34,723 nt of DNA from DATBLE01 sp046734335 (GCA_046734335.1 JBKPRA010000123.1:1-34723); one strand, 5' to 3'. Positions 7,197 through 14,840 are shown, numbered from the stretch's first letter. Notes: generated by a model from the sequence alone, not told the origin. Numbers and translations are program-made.

Positions 7197-8714
7197 CTAC
7201 ATCCGCTCGGGCGCCTCGACTCCGACGAGGTCGAGGCACGAGGCGATCACGCTCCGGGTTGCCCGGCACAGCCCGAGGCGGAATGCCTGCGCCTCGCTTT
7301 CGAGGACCCGGTGGTGGTGATAGAAGCGGTGGAACTCGTCGGCGACGCGGATCGCGTACGTCGTGATCCCGTGAGGCCCCCGCCGCTCGACCGCCTCGGC
7401 GGCGACCTCGGGGAACTCCAACAGCCGCTTGACCAGATCGCGCTCCTCGGTGGCGAGCACGGCCGGCAGGTCGGCCGAGGCCTCCGCGCCGCCCGCGTTT
7501 CGGAGCACGCCGGCGATCCGGGCGTGCGCGTACTGCACGTAGTAGACGGGGTTCTTCTCGGAGCGCTCGGCGGCCAGGTCGACGTCGATCTCGATCGCCT
7601 GGTCCGGGCTGCGGTTGACGAGGTACCAGCGGGCCGCGTCGACACCGATCTCGTCGATGAACTCGTCGAGGAAGACGACGTCGCCGCGACGCTTCGACAT
7701 CTTCGTCTGCTCGCCGCCGCGGGTCAGGTGGACGAGCTGGTACAGCAGAACCTCGACTCGATCGGGGTCGTAGCCGAGCATGCGGGCAACCGCCGCGTAC
7801 CAGTTGCGGGTGCCGTGGTGGTCGGCGCCGAGCACGTAGATCGCCCGGTCGAACCCACGCTCGAGCTTGTCGACGAGGTAGACGACGTCGGCCGCCCGGT
7901 AGGTGGGCTCGCGCGTCTCGGAACGCAGCAGCACACGGTCCTGCTCGTCCCCGTACTCCGACGACCGGGCCCAGAGCGCGCCGTCCCGCTCGTACGTGTC
8001 CAGCCTGGGCAACAGCTCGGGCAGCCGCTCCTCGAGCCGGCTCTGCAGCGCCCACGAGTCGAAGTGGATCCGGAACCGCTCCAGGCTCTCCTCGATCCGC
8101 TCGAGCATCGCCGGCACCGGGTCGCCCGTCAGGTTCGCCAGCGCGCGAACGTACTCGCCCCTGTAGCCGTCCTCGGGCGGCTCCTCCCCCCGCCGCACCG
8201 CCTCGACCGACGCCCGGAAGCGTTCCATCTGCGCGCCGGCGTCGTTGTAGTAGTACTCGCGCTCGACCTCGTGCCCGGCGAGCGAAAGCAGGCGGGCGAG
8301 CGAATCGCCGATCGCGCCGTTCCGCGCCGCCGAGACGACGATCGGCCCCGTCGGATTGGCCGACACCATCTCGACCTGGACCCGCTCGCGCGGCTCGGCG
8401 AAGCCCGCGCCGAAGCCTGAGCCGGCCTGGAGGATCTCGCCCAGCGCGCCTCCGTACCAGGCATCGTGCAGGAAGAGGTTGAGAAAGCCGGGCCCCGCCA
8501 CCTCGGCGCGCTCGACCGCCGGCAGTGCCCGGGCCGAACCGGCGAGCTCTTCGGCCAGGTCGCGAGGCGCGCGCTTCCGCGTCGGCGCAAGCCGGAGCGC
8601 AACGTTCGTCGCGTAGTCCCCGTGCTCGGGATCGGAGGGCCGCTCCAACTCGACTTCGGCCCCTGCGGCCGCGGCGAGGGACGCGGCGAGCTCGGCAATG
8701 CTTCTGGCGGGCAC
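7197..8714 (-). CDS. argS: Arginyl-tRNA synthetase with altered HIGH motif
   Basis: Class I ArgRS, 505 residues, charging tRNA-Arg. The Arg_tRNA_synt_N region (about 1-85), catalytic domain, KMSK loop (QTKMSKRRGD) and C-terminal DALR anticodon-binding domain ending in APERM are all present. The normally invariant HxGH of the catalytic core is not: the segment reads SANPTGPIVVSAARNG, so residues 126-129 are VVSA where HVGH is expected. The DNA supports this reading and the flanking ANPTGP and ARNGAIGD are intact, so it is not a frameshift. It is somewhat short for the family because the N-terminal domain is compact. The start is GTG without SD. A divergent gene begins 19 bp away. It could be the housekeeping enzyme with a lineage-specific active site, or a second copy. 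Confidence 0.9.
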   Translation of the reverse strand: MPARSIAELAASLAAAAGAEVELERPSDPEHGDYATNVALRLAPTRKRAPRDLAEELAGSARALPAVERAEVAGPGFLNLFLHDAWYGGALGEILQAGSGFGAGFAEPRERVQVEMVSANPTGPIVVSAARNGAIGDSLARLLSLAGHEVEREYYYNDAGAQMERFRASVEAVRRGEEPPEDGYRGEYVRALANLTGDPVPAMLERIEESLERFRIHFDSWALQSRLEERLPELLPRLDTYERDGALWARSSEYGDEQDRVLLRSETREPTYRAADVVYLVDKLERGFDRAIYVLGADHHGTRNWYAAVARMLGYDPDRVEVLLYQLVHLTRGGEQTKMSKRRGDVVFLDEFIDEIGVDAARWYLVNRSPDQAIEIDVDLAAERSEKNPVYYVQYAHARIAGVLRNAGGAEASADLPAVLATEERDLVKRLLEFPEVAAEAVERRGPHGITTYAIRVADEFHRFYHHHRVLESEAQAFRLGLCRATRSVIASCLDLVGVEAPERM

Positions 8715-8719
8715 CGCAG

Positions 8720-8725
8720 TAGTAT
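8720..8725 (+). promoter_or_regulatory. Compact divergent promoter between argS and DUF3467-like gene
   Basis: Only 19 bp separate the two starts. On the plus strand TAGTAT lies eight bases before GTG at 8734. On the minus strand the overlapping GATACT lies six bases before the argS GTG, a weaker -10 match. Both transcripts would be leaderless or nearly so. Confidence 0.45.
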
Positions 8726-8733
8726 CCGTGCCG

Positions 8734-9042
8734 GTGGAAGAAGAGAGCCAGGAGCGTCAGCTCAACATCCATGTGGACCCCATGCACATGGGCGGGGTCT
8801 ACTCGAACTTCGCCAACATCAGCTTCTCGGACTACGAGTTCGCGATCACCTTCGCGCGGATCGACCACGAGGTCGAAGAAGGCGACATCCCTGGCGTCGT
8901 GGTCGCGCGCGTGAACATGTCCTCCCGCTTCATGAAGGAGCTGCTCGACGCGATGCAGGACTCCTGGTCGAAGTGGTCTGCGCGAGAGGGCATCCGCAAC
9001 CTTCCCGAAGCGCAGACCGAGCGGCAGGACGACCAGAGCTAG
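8734..9042 (+). CDS. DUF3467-family protein
   Basis: A 102-residue acidic cytoplasmic protein whose centre (VYSNFANISFSDYEFAITFARI, then VARVNMSSRFMKELLDAM) matches the DUF3467 pattern of a Y-x-N-x-x-x-x-x-S-x-x-E-F strand followed by a helix. The family has no established function; members are found in bacteria and archaea as short proteins. I chose GTG at 8734 because a TAGTAT box lies eight bases before it. An in-frame GTG at 8728 and an ATG at 8698 (inside argS) are alternatives. It shares a 4-bp CTAG tail-to-tail overlap with the M48 protease gene. Confidence 0.7.
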   Translation: MEEESQERQLNIHVDPMHMGGVYSNFANISFSDYEFAITFARIDHEVEEGDIPGVVVARVNMSSRFMKELLDAMQDSWSKWSAREGIRNLPEAQTERQDDQS

Positions 9043-10271
9043 CCTCGCGGCGCCTCGCGTTTCTCCCACGCACGGGCCATCGCCACCCGCTGGGCCAGCG
9101 ACGGGTGGTCGTAGAAGACGAGGTATGGCGCGGTGGGCGGATTGGGGTCGGCCAAGCCGGTCGACGCCACGCGCCTCCACAGCGACTGGGTCGCGCTCGG
9201 GTCGCGCGTGGTCTCGAGGGCCATCCAGTCGGCCTCGGCTTCCATGTGCCGCGAAATGGTTGCTTTGAGCGGAGTGACCACGAGGCCGAACACGACGTAG
9301 ACGAGCAGCACGAGCGGGATCGCAGCCGCCTGGCGCATCCCGCCTCTGCGCCTCGCCGCAACCGCGATCAGGTAGGCAAGCGGCACCGTGAAGAGCGCGT
9401 ACCAGGCAAGCCCTTTCAGCAGGTGGTTCCGCGCCTGGTGTCCGTACTCGTGGGCGATGACGACCTCGAGCTGACGCTCGGTGAACCGCCCGTCGAGCAT
9501 CGAGCTCCAGACGAACACCTTTCGTGAGGGGCCGAGGCCCGTCGTGAAGGCGTTCGGATCCTTCGTGTGCACCTTCTCCTCGCGGATCGGCACTCCCTTG
9601 ACGCCCTCTTGCTCGGCGATCCGGGCCGCGGCGGCCTCCAGCCGTGGATTGCGGAGGCGGTTCGTGTCGGGCACCAGGTACGGCGTGGTGAAGAGCAGCA
9701 GCACCTGCAGGCAGATGAAGATGGCCGAGGCGGGGATCCACCAGAGCCGGGGCAGCCACTTCGCCAGCCCGACCGCGACCAGCACTGCGAACGAGAGCAG
9801 TGCGAATTTGACCGCGAGCAGTACCCAGCCGCCGTACAGGACCTCGCCGTAGCTCTCGTGCGACTGGTCGTAGCGGCGCTGCCACCAGAGCGAGAGGACG
9901 CCGAAGGGCACGGTCACGAGCCAGACCAGTCCAAAGCCGAGCATCGCCAGCAACATCGCCGTGCCGATCGGCCCCGCTGCCGACTCGCGCGCGAAGGCCG
10001 CTCCGCGCCAGGCGTAGAGCGCGAAGACGACGACGGTCACCACCGTCTGGCCGAGCGCGAGCCAGTAGAAGAACGCCTCGTAGTGCTCGGCCCGGTGGAG
10101 GAACATCGCACCGAACAGCGAGCTCACGGGGACGTCGCCGAGGTCGAGCCCGCCCGGCACCTTCGTCGAGTCCCAGAGCAGGAATGCCGCGACGGCCCAG
10201 GCCCCTGCTACCGCCGCTAAGGTTGCGAGCCGCAGCGAGTGCCTCATGCGCGTCGCCGTCATCTCCGACAT
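9039..10271 (-). CDS. Membrane-embedded M48 family zinc metalloprotease
   Basis: The 410-residue protein has several membrane segments in its first 200 residues and two more near 285-335. Between them lies the catalytic domain: HEYGH (274-278), with the third zinc ligand probably the Glu of EAEAD (about 344-348). This is the M48B (CAAX-protease/Ste24-like) layout, with the active site facing the cytoplasm. Such enzymes act in membrane protein quality control or processing; the substrate is unknown here. The ATG is preceded by GGGGAGG nine bases upstream, so this start is well supported even though it lies 26 bp inside the divergent metallophosphoesterase gene. Confidence 0.85.
   Translation of the reverse strand: MSEMTATRMRHSLRLATLAAVAGAWAVAAFLLWDSTKVPGGLDLGDVPVSSLFGAMFLHRAEHYEAFFYWLALGQTVVTVVVFALYAWRGAAFARESAAGPIGTAMLLAMLGFGLVWLVTVPFGVLSLWWQRRYDQSHESYGEVLYGGWVLLAVKFALLSFAVLVAVGLAKWLPRLWWIPASAIFICLQVLLLFTTPYLVPDTNRLRNPRLEAAAARIAEQEGVKGVPIREEKVHTKDPNAFTTGLGPSRKVFVWSSMLDGRFTERQLEVVIAHEYGHQARNHLLKGLAWYALFTVPLAYLIAVAARRRGGMRQAAAIPLVLLVYVVFGLVVTPLKATISRHMEAEADWMALETTRDPSATQSLWRRVASTGLADPNPPTAPYLVFYDHPSLAQRVAMARAWEKREAPRG
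10218..10223 (+). promoter_or_regulatory. Possible -10 box of the metallophosphoesterase gene
   Basis: TAAGGT, a common actinobacterial -10 form, lies 22 bases before the ATG, inside the 5' end of the M48 gene. No clear -35 is seen. Confidence 0.35.
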
Positions 10272-10971
10272 CCACGCTAACCTCCCCGCCCTCGAGGCGA
10301 CGGCCGAGGCGATCGGGCGGGTGTCGCCCGACGAGATCTGGTGTCTCGGCGACCTGGTCGGCTACGGCGCACAGCCAAACGAGTGCTGCTCGTGGTCGCA
10401 GGCGCACGCCCGCGCGTGCCTCGTCGGCAATCACGACCTGGGCGTGCTCGGCACGCTCGAGCTCGACGACTTCGCCGGCGACGCGGCTGTCGCCGCCAGG
10501 TGGACGCGCACGGTGCTCGACGCCGAAGCGCACGCCTACCTCTCCACACTGGGACCGAGCGCAATCGCCCACAGCGTTGGTCTCTACCACGGAAGCCCAC
10601 GCGATCCGATCTGGGAGTACGTGCTGTCGTGGGAGGCGGCCCGCGACGCGATCCACGACTCCGGCACGGAGGTGACGCTCGTCGGGCACAGCCATGTCCC
10701 GCTGGCGATCCCAGACGGGGAGCAGCCCGCCGGTGGCCATGCCCCGGGGGGCACGGAGATCGACCTGGCCGGCGGGCGCTGGCTGCTCAACCCCGGCTCG
10801 GTCGGCCAGCCCCGGGACGGCGACCGCGATGCGGCTTGGCTGCTGCTCGATCTCGGTGCGCGTCGGGCCGAGTTCCGGCGGACGCCCTACGACGTCGAGC
10901 GCGCGCAGAAAGCCATTCGCGCTGCCGGGCTGCCGGACGCCCTCGCCGAGCGGCTTGCGCACGGCGTGTAG
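10246..10971 (+). CDS. Calcineurin-like metallophosphoesterase, YfcE/MJ0936 type
   Basis: A 241-residue single-domain phosphoesterase with the complete dimetal signature: SDIHAN (residues 7-12), GDLVGYG (about 39), GNHD (about 64) and GHSH near 148. The N-terminus MRVAVISDIHANLPAL is typical of the MJ0936/YfcE group, which hydrolyses phosphodiesters in vitro. Given an adenylate cyclase in the window a cAMP-related role is conceivable, but nothing in the sequence shows it. The ATG overlaps an in-frame internal ATG of the divergent M48 gene in a CATG palindrome. No SD is present. The gene ends 7 bp from the convergent sigma factor gene. Confidence 0.85.
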   Translation: MRVAVISDIHANLPALEATAEAIGRVSPDEIWCLGDLVGYGAQPNECCSWSQAHARACLVGNHDLGVLGTLELDDFAGDAAVAARWTRTVLDAEAHAYLSTLGPSAIAHSVGLYHGSPRDPIWEYVLSWEAARDAIHDSGTEVTLVGHSHVPLAIPDGEQPAGGHAPGGTEIDLAGGRWLLNPGSVGQPRDGDRDAAWLLLDLGARRAEFRRTPYDVERAQKAIRAAGLPDALAERLAHGV

Positions 10972-10978
10972 CCGGACG

Positions 10979-11566
10979 TCAGGAGGACTTTGCCTCTAGC
11001 TCGGCAGGCCGAGTGTCGAAGCTGATGCCCTCTCGGGCGAGGGCCAGAGCGACGTCCTCGCGGCCCTTGTAGATCCGCCACTTGACGGTCGCGAGAGTGA
11101 CCTCGAGCGAGTCCGCGATCTCCGTGTACGAGAGGCCGGCGACGTCGCGGAGGAGGAGCGCCATCTTCAGGTCGGTCGAGAGCGCCTCGATCGCCCGCCA
11201 GAGAGCGTCGACGGTCTCGCCGCGCTCGATCGGCGCGTCCATGACCTCGAGCGGGGCGACGTCGTCGAGCGCGACCAGATGCCGGGGACGACGCTCGCTT
11301 GCGCGCAGCTCGTCCAGCACCCGGTTCTTGGTCACCTGGAACAACCAGGTGGTGAACTTGCAGCGGAGCGAGAACTTCGGCAGGCCTTGGAAGACACGCA
11401 GGAAGACCTCCTGCGTCAGGTCCTCGGCGAGCGCGCGGTCCCCGACCAGCCGCAGCACGTAGTTGAAGACTGGGGTCTCGTAGGCCCGGACGATGATCGC
11501 AAAGGCGCGCTCGTCACCCCGTTGTGCTTTACGCAGGACACCGAGGTCAGGCTGCTGGAGTGACAA
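10979..11566 (-). CDS. ECF-subfamily RNA polymerase sigma factor
   Basis: A sigma-70 factor with region 2 (RAQ-like KAQRGDERAFAIIVRAYETPVFNYVLRLVGDRALAEDLTQEVFLRVF, in two helices) and region 4 (DVAGLSYTEIADSLEVTLATVKWRIYKGRE), joined by a short linker, as in ECF factors; regions 1 and 3 are absent. I place the start at TTG 11566, giving 195 residues. It lies nine bases after a TATACT box, and starting there puts residue 1 next to the conserved domain. An ATG at 11620 in the same frame would add 18 residues but would put the promoter inside the gene. No anti-sigma gene is adjacent, because the neighbour downstream is convergent. An 18-bp palindrome covers the -35 region. Confidence 0.85.
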   Translation of the reverse strand: MSLQQPDLGVLRKAQRGDERAFAIIVRAYETPVFNYVLRLVGDRALAEDLTQEVFLRVFQGLPKFSLRCKFTTWLFQVTKNRVLDELRASERRPRHLVALDDVAPLEVMDAPIERGETVDALWRAIEALSTDLKMALLLRDVAGLSYTEIADSLEVTLATVKWRIYKGREDVALALAREGISFDTRPAELEAKSS

Positions 11567-11575
11567 GGCCGGCGG

Positions 11576-11581
11576 AGTATA
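11576..11581 (-). promoter_or_regulatory. -10 box of ECF sigma gene
   Basis: TATACT on the minus strand lies nine bases before the TTG start. No TTGACA-like -35 is present; its place is taken by the palindrome at 11603-11620. Confidence 0.5.
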
Positions 11582-11602
11582 GCCCGGGTTTTTTCGGTCG
11601 CC

Positions 11603-11620
11603 ATGTTGCTTACGCAACAT
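11603..11620. promoter_or_regulatory. 18-bp palindrome upstream of ECF sigma gene
   Basis: ATGTTGCTTACGCAACAT is a perfect 7-4-7 inverted repeat. If TATACT is the -10, it spans about -34 to -51, a usual place for an activator or repressor dimer. No T run follows on either strand, so it is not a terminator. The binding protein is unknown. Confidence 0.45.
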
Positions 11621-11640
11621 TTACGAAGACGGATTCCCGC

Positions 11641-13104
11641 TCAGGAACGCGTGGAAACGAGGCTCTTTCCGCTCATCTCAGTCGGCTGCCGGCTGCCCAG
11701 CAGGTCGAGGCAGGTCGGCGCCAGGTCGGAGAGCTCCCCGTCGTCTCGCAACGCGCCGCCGCGGGTGGTGACCACGAGCGGAACCGGGTTGGTCGTGTGG
11801 GCCGTATGCGGGCTGACGCCGTCCTCCGCCAGCATGGTTTCGGCGTTCCCGTGGTCGGCGGTGACCAGCGCGACGCCCCCTAGCTCCTCGACCGCCTCGA
11901 GCACGCGTCCCAGACAGCGGTCGGTGGACTCCACGGCCGCGATCGCCGCCGGAATCGACCCGGTGTGCCCGACCATGTCGGGGTTCGCGAAGTTGACGAT
12001 CGCGAAGCCGTAGCCGTCGCCGAGGGCAGCTGCGAAGCGCTCGGCCACCTCCGGCGCGGACATCTCGGGCTTCCGGTCGTAGGTGCCGACCTCGCGGGGC
12101 GACGGCACGAGGATCCGCTCCTCTCCAGGCCATGCCTGCTCCCTGCCACCGTTGAAGAAGTAGGTGACGTGGGCGTACTTCTCGGTCTCGGCGCAGTGCA
12201 GTTGCCGGGCCCCGTTCGCGGCCAGGACCTCGGCGATCGTGTTCGGCACATCCTGCTCCTCGAAGACGACCGGGCAGCCCAGGTCGTCCCGGTAGCGCGT
12301 CATGGTCGTCAGGTCGATCCCGGACTCGAGCAGCTTCTGGGAGAGCTGCCGCGCCCGGTCTGGGCGGAAGTTGAAGAAGATCGCGGTGTCGCCCGCCTCG
12401 ATCCCGGGTCTGCCGTCGAAGTGGACGGGCTCGAGGAACTCGTCGGTGACGCCGGCGTCGTACTGCTGCTGCACATACGCGACGGGGCCGGTCCCCGTGA
12501 CAGGGTTGGAACGGACGATCGCGTCGAGCGCCCGCTCCGTCCGCTCCCAGCGCTGGTCCCTGTCCATTGCGTAGTAGCGGCCGGAGACCGAGGCGATCCG
12601 GTCCTGTGGCAGCTCGGCGAGGTCGTGGACGGCGGCGTGCGGCGAGACGTCTCGGCCGTCGGTGAACGCGTGGATCCAGGTCTTTCTCTCCTTGCCCGAC
12701 ATGGCCGCGACGCGAAGCAGGGCGCGCAGGTGGTCGATGTGCGAGTGAACGCCGCCGTAGGAGACCAGGCCGAGCAGGTGCACGTTGCCGTCCTGCTCGA
12801 ATGCTCCGCGCAGCGCGGGGCTCTCGAAGAACGAGCCGTCCTCGATCGCTCTGTTCACGCGCATCAGATCCTGATAGAGGATGCGCCCCGAGCCGATCGT
12901 CAGGTGGCCGACCTCGGAGTTGCCCATCTGGGCGGGCGGAAGCCCGACCGCCTCGCCGGACGCCTTCAGCGTCGTGTGCGGGAAGTCGGCCCAGAGCCGG
13001 TCGAACACCGGCGTGTCGGCGAGGTCGACCGCGTTGCCGGGCCCGGGCGAGGCGCAGCCCCACCCGTCCAGGATCACTAGAACGACTGGGCCGCCGCTTT
13101 GCAA
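11641..13104 (-). CDS. gpmI: 2,3-bisphosphoglycerate-independent phosphoglycerate mutase
   Basis: This alkaline-phosphatase-superfamily enzyme (about 487 residues; family usually 500-515) interconverts 3- and 2-phosphoglycerate using two Mn ions and a phosphoserine. Visible are the N-terminal LVILDGWG metal site, MGNSEVGH with the catalytic Ser, FTDGRDVSP, the substrate loop FFNFRPDRARQL, and C-terminal NPDMVGHTG and TADHGNAE metal sites. The start is uncertain. TTG at 13104 keeps the whole first beta strand and overlaps tpiA by 28 bp. A GTG overlapping the tpiA stop (TAGTG) would be well placed for coupling but removes part of that strand. It follows tpiA, pgk and gap on the same strand as the last gene of the glycolytic run. 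Confidence 0.93.
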   Translation of the reverse strand: MQSGGPVVLVILDGWGCASPGPGNAVDLADTPVFDRLWADFPHTTLKASGEAVGLPPAQMGNSEVGHLTIGSGRILYQDLMRVNRAIEDGSFFESPALRGAFEQDGNVHLLGLVSYGGVHSHIDHLRALLRVAAMSGKERKTWIHAFTDGRDVSPHAAVHDLAELPQDRIASVSGRYYAMDRDQRWERTERALDAIVRSNPVTGTGPVAYVQQQYDAGVTDEFLEPVHFDGRPGIEAGDTAIFFNFRPDRARQLSQKLLESGIDLTTMTRYRDDLGCPVVFEEQDVPNTIAEVLAANGARQLHCAETEKYAHVTYFFNGGREQAWPGEERILVPSPREVGTYDRKPEMSAPEVAERFAAALGDGYGFAIVNFANPDMVGHTGSIPAAIAAVESTDRCLGRVLEAVEELGGVALVTADHGNAETMLAEDGVSPHTAHTTNPVPLVVTTRGGALRDDGELSDLAPTCLDLLGSRQPTEMSGKSLVSTRS

Positions 13105-13784
13105 ATCGCCGCGAAGGACTCGACGTCGAGAGACGCGCCGCCGACGAGGGCTCCGTCGACATCCGGCTGGGCGAGGAGCTCGGCCGCGTTATCCGGCTTC
13201 ACCGAGCCGCCGTAGAGGATCGGCACGTCGATCAGCCCGCGCAGGAATGCATGCGCCTCCTGGGCCTGCTCGGGCGTGGCCGTCTTCCCCGTGCCGATCG
13301 CCCAGACCGGCTCGTAGGCGAGGACGAGCTGCTCGTGCGCCTCCAGGACGCCTGCCTGCCTGCGGAGCACTTCCTCTGTCTCCCCCGCCTCGCGTTCGGC
13401 TTCCGTCTCGCCGACACAGGCGATCACCCAGAGGCCGGCCCCGAGCGCGCCTGCTGCTCGGCGGGCAACGCCCTCGTCAGTCTCGCCGAACAGCTGTCGC
13501 CGCTCCGAGTGCCCGACGATCGCGCCGTAGACACCCAGCTCGAACAGCATCGGAGCGGAGACCTCGCCCGTGAACGCGCCCTCCACCTCCGAGTGGACGT
13601 TCTGGGCGGCGACGGCGATGTCGGTGCCGGCGAGCGCCTGCACCGCCGCGCTCAGCGAGGGAAACGGCGGGCAAACTGCCACGTCGACGCCGTCGACCCA
13701 TTCGAGCTGGTCGCGGAGGTCGCGGCAGAAGCGGGCAGCATCCTCCGGGCCCTTGTGCATCTTCCAGTTGCCGGCGACCAGCAC
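13077..13784 (-). CDS. tpiA: Triosephosphate isomerase
   Basis: A TIM-barrel enzyme of 235 residues, slightly shorter than the usual 250, interconverting dihydroxyacetone phosphate and glyceraldehyde-3-phosphate. Active-site residues are all present: Asn/Lys in VAGNWKMHK, the electrophilic His in VGHSERR, the catalytic Glu in AYEPVWAIGTG, and the phosphate-binding loop YGGSVKPDNAAEL. The GTG start lies 9 bp after the pgk stop codon. There is no SD. Instead TAGGAT, formed from the pgk stop codon TAG and the next three bases, sits six bases before the GTG, so tpiA may have its own leaderless transcript besides read-through from pgk. Confidence 0.94.
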   Translation of the reverse strand: MLVAGNWKMHKGPEDAARFCRDLRDQLEWVDGVDVAVCPPFPSLSAAVQALAGTDIAVAAQNVHSEVEGAFTGEVSAPMLFELGVYGAIVGHSERRQLFGETDEGVARRAAGALGAGLWVIACVGETEAEREAGETEEVLRRQAGVLEAHEQLVLAYEPVWAIGTGKTATPEQAQEAHAFLRGLIDVPILYGGSVKPDNAAELLAQPDVDGALVGGASLDVESFAAICKAAAQSF

Positions 13785-13790
13785 GGCGTG

Positions 13791-13796
13791 ATCCTA
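13791..13796 (-). promoter_or_regulatory. -10 box of tpiA embedded in pgk stop codon
   Basis: TAGGAT starts with the TAG stop of pgk and is followed by six bases and GTG, the same box and spacing as for glpX. Confidence 0.5.
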
Positions 13797-14837
13797 TGCG
13801 GCCGGGATCGCCGCCACGCCGGGGAGCTCCTTGCCCTCGAGCAGCTCGAGCGAGGCGCCGCCGCCGGTCGAGACCCAGTCGATTCGGTCGGCAAGGCCGG
13901 CCTCCTGGATCGCCCGCACCGAATCGCCGCCGCCAACCACGGTGTGGGCCTCCGCGTCCGCGACGGCGTGGGCGATCGCAACGGTCCCTTCGGCGAACCG
14001 TGGCCACTCGAAGACGCCCATCGGGCCGTTCCAGAACACCGTCTTCGCAGTCGCGATCCGCTTGGCAAAACCCTCGCGCGTGACCGGGCCGATGTCGAGG
14101 CCCAGCCACCCGTCCGGGACAGCATCTGAGGTCACCACCTTCGACTCGGCATCGGCCTCGAAGGCTGCCGCGGCGACGACGTCGCTTGGCAGGTCCACCG
14201 GGACGTCGATCGGGTCGGCGCGGATCTCCTCCGCCATCTTCCCGCCCACAAGGACGTCGTCGGCCCGCTCGGCGAGGCTGCGCAGAACGCCGATCTTGTC
14301 CTCGACCTTGGCGCCGCCGACGATCGCGACGAACGGCCGTTCGGGGCTCTCGAGCAGCTTCCCGAGCTCCTCGAGCTCACGCTCGAGGAGGAGGCCGGCG
14401 TAGGCGGGCAGCAGATGCGCGACGCCCTCTGTCGAAGCGTGCGCCCGGTGGGCCGAGCCGAAGGCGTCGTTCACGTACAGATCGGCCTGGGCGGCGAGCT
14501 CCTGCGCCAGCCCGGGATCGTTCACGGTCTCACGCCGGTCGAATCGCGTGTTCTCCAGCACGCGCACCTGATCGTCGGCTCCGAGCAGCTCGAGCAGCCG
14601 CTCGGCCACCGGCGCGATCGCGTACGCCGGGTCGGGCCCTTTGGGGCGACCGAGGTGAGAGCAAACGACGACCTCGGCGGCACCCCGGTGGAGCAGGAGC
14701 CGCAGAGTCGGTAGCGCTGCCTCGATGCGGGTGTCGTCCGCCACGCGCCCCTCCTCGAGCGGGACGTTCAGATCCGCACGAACGAGGACGCGTTTGCCGA
14801 CGACGTCCGCGTCGCGAACCGACCGCGGGCGGTGCAC
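13794..14837 (-). CDS. pgk: Phosphoglycerate kinase, compact form
   Basis: Transfers phosphate between 1,3-bisphosphoglycerate and ADP. Motifs from both lobes are present: VLVRADLNVPLE, CSHLGRPKG, LENTRF, YVNDAFGSAHRAHAS, GGAKVEDKI, WNGPMGVFE and GGGDSV. At 347 residues it is roughly 40-50 shorter than usual. The shortfall lies after VLVGGKMAEEI, where the family normally has a long helix pair (around FLKAxGxxVGxSLxE and the following helix) before the PxD(V/L)xxA segment; here DPIDVPVDLPSDVVAAAAF follows almost directly. The frame is continuous, so this is a real deletion or a lineage form. The GTG start lies 3 bases after the gap stop, implying co-transcription with gap. Confidence 0.92.
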   Translation of the reverse strand: MHRPRSVRDADVVGKRVLVRADLNVPLEEGRVADDTRIEAALPTLRLLLHRGAAEVVVCSHLGRPKGPDPAYAIAPVAERLLELLGADDQVRVLENTRFDRRETVNDPGLAQELAAQADLYVNDAFGSAHRAHASTEGVAHLLPAYAGLLLERELEELGKLLESPERPFVAIVGGAKVEDKIGVLRSLAERADDVLVGGKMAEEIRADPIDVPVDLPSDVVAAAAFEADAESKVVTSDAVPDGWLGLDIGPVTREGFAKRIATAKTVFWNGPMGVFEWPRFAEGTVAIAHAVADAEAHTVVGGGDSVRAIQEAGLADRIDWVSTGGGASLELLEGKELPGVAAIPAA

Positions 14838-14840
14838 GGG

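Noticed and set aside
6225..8420. A 731-codon plus-strand open frame
   Set aside because: It lies opposite glpX and argS, both unambiguous genes; the translation is a GC-driven shadow.
6760..10962. A 1400-codon minus-strand open frame
   Set aside because: It runs antisense or out of frame through glpX, argS, M48 and the phosphoesterase; its composition is Arg/Ala/Gly-rich shadow coding from high GC and it has no domain.
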